Source of the DNA: Allacma fusca
Lineage: Eukaryota; Arthropoda; Collembola; Symphypleona; Sminthuridae
Assembly (NCBI GenBank): GCA_947179485.1
Contig: OX359249.1
Location: forward strand, 33,900,250 to 33,964,249
Length of the DNA: 64,000 nt
Reading direction: 5' to 3'
The notes under the pieces were generated by a model, which saw only the letters and a list, made by a program, of their open reading frames with translations, was not told the DNA's origin and made no database searches. Positions 1-10,849 of the stretch are shown here, piece after piece. A program made the translations under genes and the position numbers. Position 1 is the first letter of the stretch. Every line of letters starts with the position of its first letter.

Positions 1-741
1 GCAATTTATTAATGCAATTTATTTAGTTAAATTATCGTCAAATTATAACCGTCAAGTACTATGAATTAACAAGGACTAATTTTACCTATTGTTATAACTG
101 CTCAATCTAAAACTAGGGCTCATATTACGAATCCAGAAGAACTTGCGGGTTTAGTTTTTGCTCACAGTGTATTGAGTTCAGTCAGAAGCAGATTCACCGG
201 TAGTTGTAGCTAAATCAGGACTTGCATTGCTCACATATTATTTTTGAACTTCTGTATCTACATATAAGGATGAAATGGGTAAGTGACACTTGATATTGGA
301 GCTTACAAGTTCTTTGGGAAAAATATTCCTAGTTAGTTACAATCAAACGGGTTTTTCATGTGGTAAATAGGCACATGCTATAAAACTGCTGCATCGGGAT
401 TGAGGCGTTGTAGATCTATGTATGTGGCATACACTACTATTTCCACATATGCTTGATTTGCGGAATATATTTATTGAGTTTGGGGAGCTTCTTGTATGAT
501 TTCGAAATCCTTTGAGACTAGTTAACCCTGAGCGTTGTCGATGGGTGAACTGATAGTAAGAGCCTCAACTGACTGAGGAAATGCAGAGTACATAGTTTGT
601 CGAAAGGACTCAAAATTAATGCATATATTATTGCATTCCATGAACAGCAAGAGGAAGTAAAAGCTCTATTTCTAGAACGAGTCTTGATGGACTGATTAAA
701 TTGCTTACCATTATTGTAGTAACTTTTTCTCACTTCCTCAC
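1..741. other. AT-rich upstream sequence, no gene seen
   Basis: No open reading frame here looks like a conserved protein. A strong-looking splice donor (GG then gtaagt, cut after base 278) could end a non-coding 5' exon of the bZIP gene downstream, whose coding exon opens with an acceptor at 1161-1162. The link is only inferred. Joining the short ATG at 270 to that exon would give a six-codon ORF ending in TGA, so the exon would be untranslated or carry an upstream ORF. Confidence 0.4.
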
Positions 742-1052
742 GTCCTCTGGTGTAGAAGGAGGAGGAGTGTACGTTGTTTCCACAGTGAATACACATATGA
801 AATTATATATGTGGGGTGATTCCAACTTAAAAAACAACCTGTGCTTATTGAAATTATATAGCAATCCATGTTCATAGGCATATATATGAGAACCACTCGT
901 AAAACATGTTTTATATGCATCCATAGCGGAATGAGCGGATGTATTGTCAGTGAGACAATTATGTTCATAGTCACTATTGAGTTCATGGAATTCAATGTCA
1001 AGAGTCGCTAATGAGCAATTCGCACGGTTTACTGCAAACTTGCAGCATGTGC
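742..1052 (-). CDS. Possible single exon of a CUB-like secreted protein (uncertain)
   Basis: The minus strand stays open for about 119 codons in very AT-rich DNA. With an acceptor (tttacag) just above 1052 and a donor (GAC then gtgagg) below 742, it would be a 311-bp exon of about 104 residues. The translation contains spaced cysteines (TCCKF, NCS, NCL, KTC, FICVF) and ends like a CUB domain, with a hydrophobic strand ESPHIYNFICVFTVE and then a Thr/Pro-rich linker TTYTPPP. No ATG start is present, so any first exons would lie at higher coordinates, antisense to the bZIP gene. I could not find them or a following exon. It could be a chance open frame or a gene relic. Confidence 0.27.
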
Positions 1053-1162
1053 CTGTAAATGTGTGTGCAACATGCACATTTGGTTGCACTCAAGTAATAA
1101 AGATAAGTACTTACTTCAATTATTCACGTATTGATATGGTTGATTTGTTTTTGTATTTTCAG

Positions 1163-2790
1163 ACTCTCATTTGAGACGACAAGCTATGGTTGCTCGTGGA
1201 CAAGAATCACCTGTAAACGGCGATGGATGCACATCAAGCGTTCCTGCAAATCTGCCCCCGACCTCAATGATGAGCATTAATGTCAACAGCGGTTTGTCAA
1301 ACGGTACTGGACCTCGTGGAGCAATATTCTCAGCACCTCCAACCAACCCACCCTCCCCTGCTTTCCCAATCCAAGTTGCATTTGATCTGACAAACAGTAT
1401 GAAGCGAAAGGAATTATTCAGCCAGAGGAAACAAAGGGAATTCATCCCAGATAATAAGAAAGATGACAGTTATTGGGACCGTCGTCGACGTAACAATGAA
1501 GCCGCGAAAAGGTCCCGTGAGAAGCGTCGCTTCAATGACATGGTCCTGGAACAGCGAGTCATTGAGCTGACCAAGGAGAATCATATTTTGAAAGCCCAAT
1601 TGATTGCTATCAAAGATAAATTTGGAATCAATGGTGACAATCTGATCAGCTTGGAACAAGTTCTAGCCACACTCCCAAGCAATGATCAAGTCTTGAGTCT
1701 AACGAAACGAAGCAAGGTGTACCCATCATCAGGTTTCATGAAGGGAAGTCCAGGCTACCAAAACTCCCCGTCTAGTGACATGAGGGATCACATGGAGGAT
1801 GACTCCCAAGGCTACCCAATTCACCAGGATGAAAGATCTCGCAGTCCTGGACATCATCACTTGGTCGGTCACATGAATCACAATGGAGGACTTCATGCTC
1901 CCCATATAGATATTGATAAACCCCGGAACGGTGACCACCATGGCATGTATAACATCTCATCAGATGACTACTCTCCCACTTCACAAACGAATCACGCTGA
2001 AAACTTAAGTAGTAGTCGCAGCAGTCTGTCTCCCTCAGAGAATATTCTCAACCTGAGCATTACTTGCAATCAGCCCTCCGAGGCCATGGATGAGGATGAT
2101 AACAACAGTGACTCTGACAATGAGGAGGAAGATAACCGTCGCAAAATTTCCATGGACATCCACAGCAAGAAATCTCTGGCTGTCATGAATGCTTTGGGAA
2201 AGAGCCAAATCGTGTCCAATGGACTGGCCACAAATGGTAACAACAATATGGGAGCGGGCAACAACTTGCCCCATAAATTGCGACACAAGAGTCATCTGGG
2301 AGAGAAGGATTTACCCCCCTACCCATACGTCGTGGTTGGGCACGGACTGAAACGGGACTCACAAGCCAGCCCTCCATGCACACCCTGGGACCATGACGAG
2401 TCCGAATCCACAAACAGTGGCTCAGGCAGCTCAGATGAGAGAGATTCCGGTATTTCGGTCAATGGAGAACCTCCTGAGAAATTCCCTTCAAATTGTCGTC
2501 AGCCCAGCCCATTGTCTATTTACAAGAGTGGTGGAAGTACCACTGATGGTTGTGAAATCAACACGGACTCATCATCCCCAGCTCCGCAACGAAAACGAGC
2601 CAAGAAGCGATACGTCCCTGAGGAGTCTCAACTGGAGAATGAAAATTGTCATTTGAAGTCGGAACTCGCCCGGCTTGCCACTGAAGTTGCTTGTTTAAAA
2701 ACTTTCCTTGTCAAGAAGAAGCCCACACCGAATTCTCGAAGTAATGACAGCAATCATCATGATGATAATTCCTGTGACTCATCGGCTTAA
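1163..2790 (+). CDS. vri: Vrille/NFIL3-type bZIP transcription factor
   Basis: The protein is a nuclear DNA-binding repressor of the NFIL3/E4BP4-Vrille family. In insects Vrille closes a circadian feedback loop by binding D-box-like sites (known of the family). The exon opens after an acceptor at 1161-1162. The first ATG is 1186, giving 534 residues to TAA at 2788-2790; codons between 1163 and 1186 are open, so an upstream start in an earlier exon is possible. The bZIP region lies at 1480-1629: basic part NNEAAKRSREKRR, then VIELTKENHILKAQL with heptad positions L-L-L-I, near-identical to NFIL3. The middle is Ser/Asn/Asp-rich, with the family-like blocks LPHKLRHKSHLG and RDSGISV. Unusually, the C-terminus carries a second perfect four-leucine heptad (2632-2697) after a basic stretch RKRAKKR. 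The family assignment is secure. The orthologue call of vri rather than another NFIL3-like paralogue is inferred. Confidence 0.93.
1480..1629 (+). other. bZIP DNA-binding and dimerisation domain
   Basis: The basic region contains the N-x7-R signature of bZIP proteins (NNEAAKRSR) and is followed by leucines or isoleucine at seven-residue spacing, ending in AIKDKFGI. The pattern is specific to NFIL3/Vrille and differs from PAR-bZIP proteins such as PDP1/DBP. Confidence 0.95.
2590..2697 (+). other. C-terminal basic stretch plus second leucine zipper in the bZIP protein
   Basis: RKRAKKR at 2590-2610 is followed after seven residues by a segment with leucines exactly seven residues apart (four of them, codons at 2632, 2653, 2674, 2695) and many charged residues (ENENCHLKSELARLATEV). 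There is no N-x7-R signature, so it is likely a coiled coil with a nuclear-localisation-like basic patch and not a second DNA-binding domain. Confidence 0.75.
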
Positions 2791-5700
2791 CACTCAGTCC
2801 GCATAGAAAAGAGGACGTTAAGAGAACGTCCGACACAGAACTTTTCACTTGTTTATAACTAACATGACAAAAAATCTGCTACTGGTAGTATTCGTTTTGA
2901 GTAATTAAGTCCGCCGTTGTACATATGTATTTACATAAAAATATTCATACGCCATACATTTTATCTGGAGATGTTGGGAGCATGAACGAAGACAAAAAAT
3001 ATTTCTTTGAGCCGAGATTGAAAACTGAGACAAAGTGAAGCTTCTTCCTCAGATATTTAAAAAAAAAAATCCGTTGTTATTTTTTGCGTATCAATTATTA
3101 TATTTTCACCTTTCGTTTAAATGAAAAATCATAGAAGAGAAAATGTAATGACGGAACAAAAAAAAAGTCACCTTGTCATGTTCGGGGAAAAGCGATCTCG
3201 GAAACCAAATATTCGAATCTTTTTTGTCATTTTTTACGTATTTATATCACTTGTACAAGGCTTCCTGGCAAAACTAATTTATTCATTATTTATATTAAAA
3301 ACTATTTCTGGTTTTATTGTATCAAGTGTCGGAGGTACGTAGATGTATGTTTACCAGTGTCCTACTATACGATGTAATATTATCAACTATGTGTGTGTAT
3401 TTAACTGAAATATTGGAGTGTGTCGGTTTACCGAGAGTTGTTGATGCTGTCACATGTAGTTATTACATTTATAATTTTTAGTTTTATTTTGTTGTGTACA
3501 TTTTTTAAAAAAAAACAAAGTTTTTGTATTGCTTAAGAACCTTAATATTAAATATTATCAATGAATGTAATTATTATTATCCCTTTGTTACTTATTGTTA
3601 GAGAGTAATAATATCCCTTAATTTAAATATAATTAATACAAACCAAAACTAAATGGAGCGAAATCGGTGGGTGACTATAAGAACGGATATATGCTTTTCC
3701 AGGCATTACAATTGTAAATAGTATCTATGTATTTATATTCATTTTCCTTCAATGGAAACCTAGGATTTATCTGAACGTATTTATGAAATATTTAGGCTAT
3801 TTAACTGTACTTGTACATACAAATATTATTTTTTCGCTATAATCGTCCTAAAAAAAGTTTACCCTTGTGTTAGCTTTGGCGATGTGCTACGAGCGTGATA
3901 TGATGCTGATAAAAACGTACCTTTTACCCAGTGAAACTTAAAATAGGGAAATTTCACTCCTATTTATCACGAAATGCGACAAAATGGTTTTGAGGAGCGG
4001 GTGTGTATGATATACATATGTAGGTGTGAAGGAAATACTGAAACTGTCTCATGAGGAGGGGCAGGTATTTGAGTTAAAAAAAAAGCAACGGATTTTTAGG
4101 TACCTGCTTGTATCTGTGAGGGCTCACGTGGTCCAACAATTCATTATTTGTACTAATTGTTACAACCCATATTTATCGATATTTTTCAATACTTGTAATT
4201 ATATGATACTGTATGTATGGTACGTGAGTACTGTACTGACAAAAAACTTGTATGTAGTCTACCATGCGTGTAAATGAGCGACCGGTTAATTTATTCATAG
4301 AGTACTATAAATTATTATTACTATTATTTTGATAAGTTCGTTGATGTCCTTACAAGTGTACATATTCTTGATAAAGCGTTAATGTATTAGCAGGTATTAG
4401 TGGGGGACATCGTAGTAGATATGAGTACCGAGAGTAGTAAGTATCAACCCAGTCTATATTTACGAATTAATTATTTGATGACTAATTATTATTAACAGAT
4501 CATATACGCGGATACGTATATTTTGAGAGCATCTCCAATGATCAAGCAAATCTACTGATACACACAATTCATGTTAACCTGTTAAAATATTGTGCTGCCA
4601 TTCGCATCTAGGGGTCGCTCACACTATTGGAGCCATTTATTCTTCCATCTTCATTGTCATTGTCATCACTGTAGCTTTTTCCTGCCCCCCTTTGAATTCT
4701 TTTATTTTATATTAACTGAGCCAAAATTTCTGGTCTTTTCTTCTACTTCACTTCATTTGAGTTTCTATTTGTTTTTTTTTCTTATCTTCCCTTTCAATAA
4801 GTCAGAAATCCTAGTTTATGACAGAAATACGTCTATTAAGTGTCAATCAGAAGTGACCCTCTGCCAACGTCAGGGGTCAAGACGGTGTCTCGTGGTTGAA
4901 GTGCATGGCACTGGAAATGTTTTTGTTTTCCGAAGGATTCTTCTCTATTTCAAGGTTTTTAGAAAACCAATAGAATGCGTTCTAGCATATATTTTTGATA
5001 TATTTTTTTTTTGAAATTGAAAAGGAAATAATATGGACTCCATTGATTCTTTTCAAAAAATAGTATTTCTTTTCTTTTCTTTTGCGAACATTTCTTGGTT
5101 ACCGTCAGTACCAACAGCATATTAGCAATGGTTCAAGTGTGTAAGAAGTGTGACGACATTTAATAGCCAAATGCTACTCACTGTATATCGGAAGAGCATG
5201 CCTCAAGTCCAACAACGGATGAAAATATCAACTGACTGAATTTGTGGACTCAATTTAATTTTTTTGATGGTTATTAAGTACAGTGATTTTAAGCAGGACG
5301 TACCGAGGACCACATTTGTGGTGGTACTGGAGATGATCATTATTTATTGCTAATTGTTGTACATGTAGTGCATCATCTTTACGAAATCGATCCCTCCTCT
5401 GAGTGTCCTTTTACGTACCGTGAGTAATAGAAATCGATGTATAGTTACAATTCATATTCGATCCATACACTTGTAATTAACAAGAGTTTACATCGCGGAG
5501 AGAAAGTGTCACTCAAATGTTTAATATACTAGAAGAGATAGATGTAAGTGTGACTGTACATTTGTAATATATGTCAGAGACATTCTATTTATGTTACATT
5601 AATTTCTAGAGTAACGACTATAGCTACACTTACGTATGTAGTTTATTTATGTAAAAGCATTATCTATATGGATGATAGTTATTATCTACAAGTAGTCGTA

Positions 5701-7400
5701 CGAGTTAAGGGCAACTTTGAGAATTTCGGTGATTTTTACTTTTAGGTTATTGTTATATATACATATTAACATATCGAGTAGAATTCGCAGCAGGACATAT
5801 GATTATTTTTGCAACTGATTTGTTAGGTTTTAAGATGCTTGTTTTTACTACCAATCGGAATTGTCTCATATCACCCAAAACCACCTTGCTGTTCTGTTCT
5901 TGTATCTTTCTTTATATACATTAAATGTATGGTTTATAAAGTATATACTAGCTTCTTTGTCTACTTGTATTCTTCAATTTTTTGCAAGACCTACTTAACC
6001 ATTACATAAATATCGTTATCTTTATTCGTGTCTTCTTGTACTTACATTACTACTATATAAGCTGGCCAGAATGCATACGGGCGTGTGGATATAGCAACAA
6101 CGTCAGGCAATTTCAACCAAAAACCAACGGGAAAACTATAACAATGGAAAAAAACAGAACGGAAATTGCGAGAAGCTATACGGAACTAAATCGGGTTGAA
6201 GATGCCAATTTTGGACTCATTATTTTGTCGAAGTGATAATATATGTACGTATGGAACTATCAATACATGTCGTAAACCTTAAAACATTGCGTCCTTGAAT
6301 TTGCCAACCCAACTTTTTTATAGTTGAAGTGGGGTGCAGATAGGAAGGGAATGTTAGGCTGTCGTACGAGTATTTTGAGTGTATATTGCAGCTTTATTAT
6401 TGTAACACAAAATTTTCCAGGGTTTATAACGTAAGATTGGTGAACAAAGAGATTATCAACCAAATTTAGTTTACGTACTAAGGATGCGCTCAATTTCCCA
6501 AAATCAATAAGTATAATTTTTTTAAAATGGTCAGAACCTAACTATAAATACATTCTATACATTTACTCATGTACCTGAAAGCTATTCTGCCAGTGAAAAA
6601 TTTTATAGCAATGCGTGATATGAAAATAATGTGAGTTCACACACAAGATAATTTCTGTTCATACCTTAATAAGCGTACCATAATCCTGTACAATGTCCAT
6701 AAATAAATCCTATGGAAATCAACAGAGAAACATTAAGATTCTGGTGTTTGGGTGGATCCCTGAATATTATGGAACCTTGCAATAGAAGACAGATTGTTGG
6801 TGCTACAAAAAAAAATGTGTAACTCACACGAAGGAAAACCGGATAAAGTTGTAAAGGATGACATGCACTCGCCTTGTTGTTGACTGCATTTGATTGACCA
6901 CCCGGAAGTGCGCCCCACTGTTTGGTAGCTCTTAAGTGACTACTACCAATAGATTGTTATGTAACGATAGATTCGTGTTAGAGTAATTTTTTAAGATAGA
7001 TATAGATACACAGTTTACCCCAGGTACTTACTCAGATATTTATTACTATGGATCTGTACTTACTGATACAATTAGACACGGGAATGAAACAAGCTAAGAA
7101 TTTTTTGTATGCTATGCTGAAATTACCATCGGGAGGGTTGAATATATTGTTTAGTTGCAGTACATTATTGCAGCTGAAGGAGAGACAAGACAAAAAGGTG
7201 TATATTGCAAATCTTTACCTGTCAAATAACTTATATCCGTGTTTGTTACTAAATAAATATTGTAAACGTGTAATAAATTATTTTTGTTGTTTTACCAATC
7301 AAATCCTTTCTTTTCATTCTTCATCAACTTTAATATAAATCATAGTCATATGCATCCAACTGCCATGATCATTACATATCTATGTATAACTTCAAGCTTG
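2791..7400 (+). other. AT-rich 3' flank of the bZIP gene, probably a long 3' UTR
   Basis: No conserved coding sequence is seen in 4.6 kb. The stretch is rich in ATTTA-type and U-rich motifs once transcribed. Possible polyadenylation hexamers on the plus strand include ATTAAA at 5920-5925 and AATAAA at 7252-7257 and 7272-7277. No nearer canonical AATAAA was found after the stop codon, so the 3' UTR may be several kilobases long, but RNA data would be needed to fix its end. Open frames inside, such as 4592-5014, are low in complexity and look random. Confidence 0.5.
6956..6965. promoter_or_regulatory. Perfect palindromic D-box (NFIL3/VRI/PDP1-type site)
   Basis: GTTATGTAAC matches the ten-base consensus RTTAYGTAAY bound by NFIL3, Vrille and PAR-bZIP proteins at every position. 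It lies 4.2 kb downstream of the bZIP gene and 2.5 kb beyond the 3' end of the transgelin gene. Function is inferred; a single match can arise by chance. Confidence 0.4.
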
Positions 7401-9407
7401 AGACTAATTATCAGGAGTGAGAAAAGGCAAAAATTCATAACAACGACTGCATGATTACGGATGATGAAATAAATAATATTGGAAACTCCCAGTCCTTAAT
7501 AAATCATAAACAATCAGCCAGACTCATGTCAAACTTTATTGCACTTTCAAATCAGCAGATCAAACATATAAGATTACAAGATGGCACAGTCAGTCAGACT
7601 AAATAAAATTAAACTCATAAAACAAATAACAAACCCTTGTACGTTCAATGCAATCATGGCTTCACAAAATTTCCCAATTGGAATTAAGTCAGAAGGTATG
7701 TATGTATATGCCCAAGCAGATAAACATCACAGATGCAGGTAAGCAAATCTCTCGTGAAGATAAATTGTGGATCGAGACATGGAGCTGTGCATTGATTGTC
7801 CTATTAAATGTCATTTTAAAACCATACCTGTTGAAATTAAATCACGGCTTTACCCACTCAACCTTCTACTGGTATTCAAAATTGACAAATGTCAGCTTAA
7901 TCTATTTTCAACTATCTTAATTTTCACACTAAAAGTCATAATCAAATAAAATTATTTCGTCGCCGTACTGTAATTTAGTGTGACAACCAGAAAATCAAAC
8001 GGGTGGCCTATATATTTCCTATGCTAACTTCCTAAATTCAACTGCGTTCCACTCAATGAATTTAATATCAAATAATTACATTTATTATACTTTCAGTGAG
8101 CACACTATCACACTGGCTGATTACCTGATGGCTTTGGTTTGTTTTACTAACAAAATACCTTACAAAATGAATGATTCAGTCATAACTAACACATACGGAA
8201 TGCTGAAATACACAGGCACAAACTTGACTAACCCTTGGACAACAAAACTGGCTTTTACATCAAGATTTTTCTCTCAATCATCATCGAAATGGCGAATTTT
8301 GTTCAAAAATGTTGTACAATTTTATAACATGGCACGTTTATAACGAATAAAAAACTGTTTCGATGCTTATTGTTAGATCGAGGGGCATTTATACTTTAGA
8401 AGCAATACAGTATAAATTTTTTAAATTCACTTTTTAAATGCCATTATAATGAACTGGAGTCAAAAACTATTCCGGAAAAGGATAAAATTGATTTTCCAGG
8501 ACACCTTTCCAACTTGCTACGCTTTCCATTCCCACTTGCGTTATAAAAAATAATAAATAATAATTATTACATAAATCATAAAAATGCTACTTAATGTAGT
8601 CCACGGTGGAAAAGGGGTTGAAATTGGAAAGTAAACAGAACAAATTTCTTATCAAAGCCATCGATTTGTTTCTACCTCGGCCCTTGTCAAATAACCTCAA
8701 TCACTAATATCTATACATTACATTACAAGAGAGGACGGTATTGTCAGTTAGACACTGCAAACCACGCTAGCAACAATTAATTGCTAATAAGTCGACTGAC
8801 TGGGTTTTGGCTACATAAAATTGATCAAAAGCAACATAAAATTTCAATATTAATAATTAACATTGGTTGAAAATAAAATCTACTTTTCAGTTTCCTACTT
8901 GATTTTTTTTTCTGTAAATAATTACATGACTGAACTCATTGGTTAAGTCTGGCTCGAAATTTCTGTCCATACGAAAATCCTATTCGTATTTAGCTACACT
9001 TTATTTTTGTCTTGTCTAACTGTAAAACCCTAAAAATATTTGAGCCAGTTGATTTTCCATCGTTGCAGTTTCAACCAAAATTCCTTTAAAACACTACAGG
9101 AAAATATATAATTACATAATCCCATGATTACACAAAATCTAATTTTCAGAGGATTCCATTTCGCTCTTTGACACTTGGTAGAGATGTAACTAATAAAAAA
9201 AAATTAACTATGGCATAACAATTCTAAAAGCAGTGCTTGAATTACTTGAAAATGGCACATATACTAATTATAACTGTCAGCTCAAATGGGAATGCAAAAA
9301 CCTGAAATAGTTTAATAATACTTCTTTTATCCCTATACCTTCTATGCTACCAGAACTCATTCAAAATAACCGTTCACAGTAGCTTCTGAAAATTAAAAAC
9401 TGTAGAC
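7401..9407. other. Region between bZIP and transgelin genes, no gene seen
   Basis: The sequence is AT-rich with only short, unconvincing open frames (for example 7648-7920 and 8056-8343). On the minus strand possible poly(A) signals for the transgelin gene are ATTAAA (9311-9316, about 90 bp past its stop) and AATAAA (9000-9005). Confidence 0.5.
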
Positions 9408-10196
9408 TCAGTTTCGCATAAACTCCGAAGGCAGGATCTTGCGTGAATTGCCAAATGACATTCCAGACTGTGTCGCTCCCTTGTTAGATCCATACTGCAA
9501 GCCAATTATTGTTTTCCCAGAACTTATTTGCTCTTCGGAGAAGTTCCTCAGATTCTTGTCCGCCACTTTTACTCCCAGACGAGGACCATTGAATCCTTGC
9601 TTTTGGGCCTACAATCATTTGAAGATGTAATCAGGGTATGTAGTAAAATTTTAAAATCTTAGTTACGCTTAATTTCTAATCATCATAAATTTTGAGCTAC
9701 ATCATTCCAACAATACTCCGAGCATTTTTTTCTTACCATTCCTCCACAAGCGAACAAGCAATCCACAACCAAATACAGGCTCTTATTCTCATACAGATCA
9801 TTAACTTGAAATAAATCTTGTGATTTCAGCCCATAGGTTTCACATCCCTTTAAAAACATTTCCAAGTTTTCTCGCTATAAATATAAAAGCCACACATAAA
9901 TTACAACTACAAAGTTTTAGATTTCAATTTCCAATTCTCACGTTTAAAATCGTAACTAAATAGTTAAGTACATGTTTAAAGGGAGCATTCGTATGAGTGT
10001 TTATCCTTTTCACAGCATTAGGACACAGTCGATTGATAAGTTCACACAGGGCGACTCCATCTCGAAGAGCAGTCGCAAAGTCCGCCTGATTGCGAATTCC
10101 TTCATCGCTGTTAGGAATCTCCAGTTTTTGCTCGATAACCTCCTCTACCCATTTCAGAGCTTCTTGAGCCCGCTCCAAGTTGAATTTTGCTTGAGA
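9408..10196 (-). CDS. Transgelin/calponin-family actin-binding protein, 5' end missing
   Basis: This is a small cytoplasmic protein with one calponin-homology (CH) domain and one calponin-type repeat, a layout that binds and bundles actin filaments (transgelin, Chd64, Mp20). Three exons on the minus strand join in frame: 9972-10196 (75 codons), 9737-9874 (46), 9408-9608 (66 plus TGA at 9408-9410). The CH domain runs from EALKWVEEVI through GVALCELINRLCPNAVKRIN to LVVDCLFACGG. The C-terminal repeat is IGLQYGSNKGATQSGMS, followed by RKILPSEF. Exon 1 starts in frame after an acceptor, so an N-terminal exon is missing. A weak candidate begins at the minus-strand ATG at 10846 (reads MANHGLLPSQ, resembling the transgelin start MANKG) but would need a poor donor, gttttg. 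Closest to transgelin by eye; a specific orthologue is not claimed. Confidence 0.88.
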
Positions 10197-10264
10197 CTGT
10201 ATATACATATATACACCGCCCAAATGAAAATGTTTAGTAACTTCTCTTAAAAATGAAACAAAAC

Positions 10265-10620
10265 TATTCAATCAATAAGCTACGGTTCCGATTGTCAGTC
10301 ACGACAATCCCAACCAACAAACCCCTTTAACACAAGTCATTCCAAACAATTCCACATGACTGGAAAAAGTAACCGCACACAATGTTACACACACAAAATT
10401 ATAGAAATCAAAACCATAAATCTTACTTTTAAGGCACACTCACGGCTCAACCCATAAGACGGCCCTACAAAATACAAACCAAGCAAACATACACAGTCGA
10501 AAACAAAACTAGAATCACTGACCAAATAATACAAACATACCAATAACACAAAGTCTCAAGAACTCAACCCAAAAACTGACAATTACAAATAACTCAGATC
10601 TTGATGGTAACATTCAATTG
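10265..10620. other. Strongly A/C-skewed stretch upstream of the transgelin exons
   Basis: The plus strand here is markedly rich in A and C and poor in G and T, unlike its flanks. It lies just 5' (transcript sense) of the first recognised transgelin exon, so in the transcript it would be G/U-rich, as in some first introns or 5' UTRs. Confidence 0.4.
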
Positions 10621-10849
10621 AAACCAATTTATTTTAATACCGTGCATGCAAAAATATCTCAAATAAAACATTTTTCACAGTAATAAATTAAATGTTCTAA
10701 TTACACACTATATTTGATACAGGTATGCATTTGCTACCTCGGAGGCGCGTTATACAACAAAAACCAAACAACAGAATATCTCATGCTCAAAAATCATCGT
10801 CCCCTAAAATCAAAACTTGGGATGGTAACAAACCGTGATTTGCCATGTT

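Noticed and set aside
270-278. ATG-AAA-TGG before a strong donor as the true first coding exon of the bZIP gene
   Set aside because: Splicing to the acceptor at 1162 puts a TGA in frame after three more codons, so it cannot encode the N-terminus.
4125-4130. CACGTG E-box as evidence of CLOCK/CYCLE control of the vrille-like gene
   Set aside because: It is a single copy, lies downstream of the coding region, and I found none in the upstream 1.1 kb.
2918-4364. Several TGTANATA octamers (2918, 3713, 3812, 4357) in the bZIP 3' flank as Pumilio-binding sites
   Set aside because: The same octamer, especially tgtacata, is common across the whole window, including intergenic DNA (for example 11684). 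Enrichment in this flank is not shown.
4592-5014. 140-codon plus-strand frame
   Set aside because: The translation is low in complexity, dominated by Phe/Leu/His runs from T-rich DNA, with no family resemblance; it lies in the likely 3' UTR.
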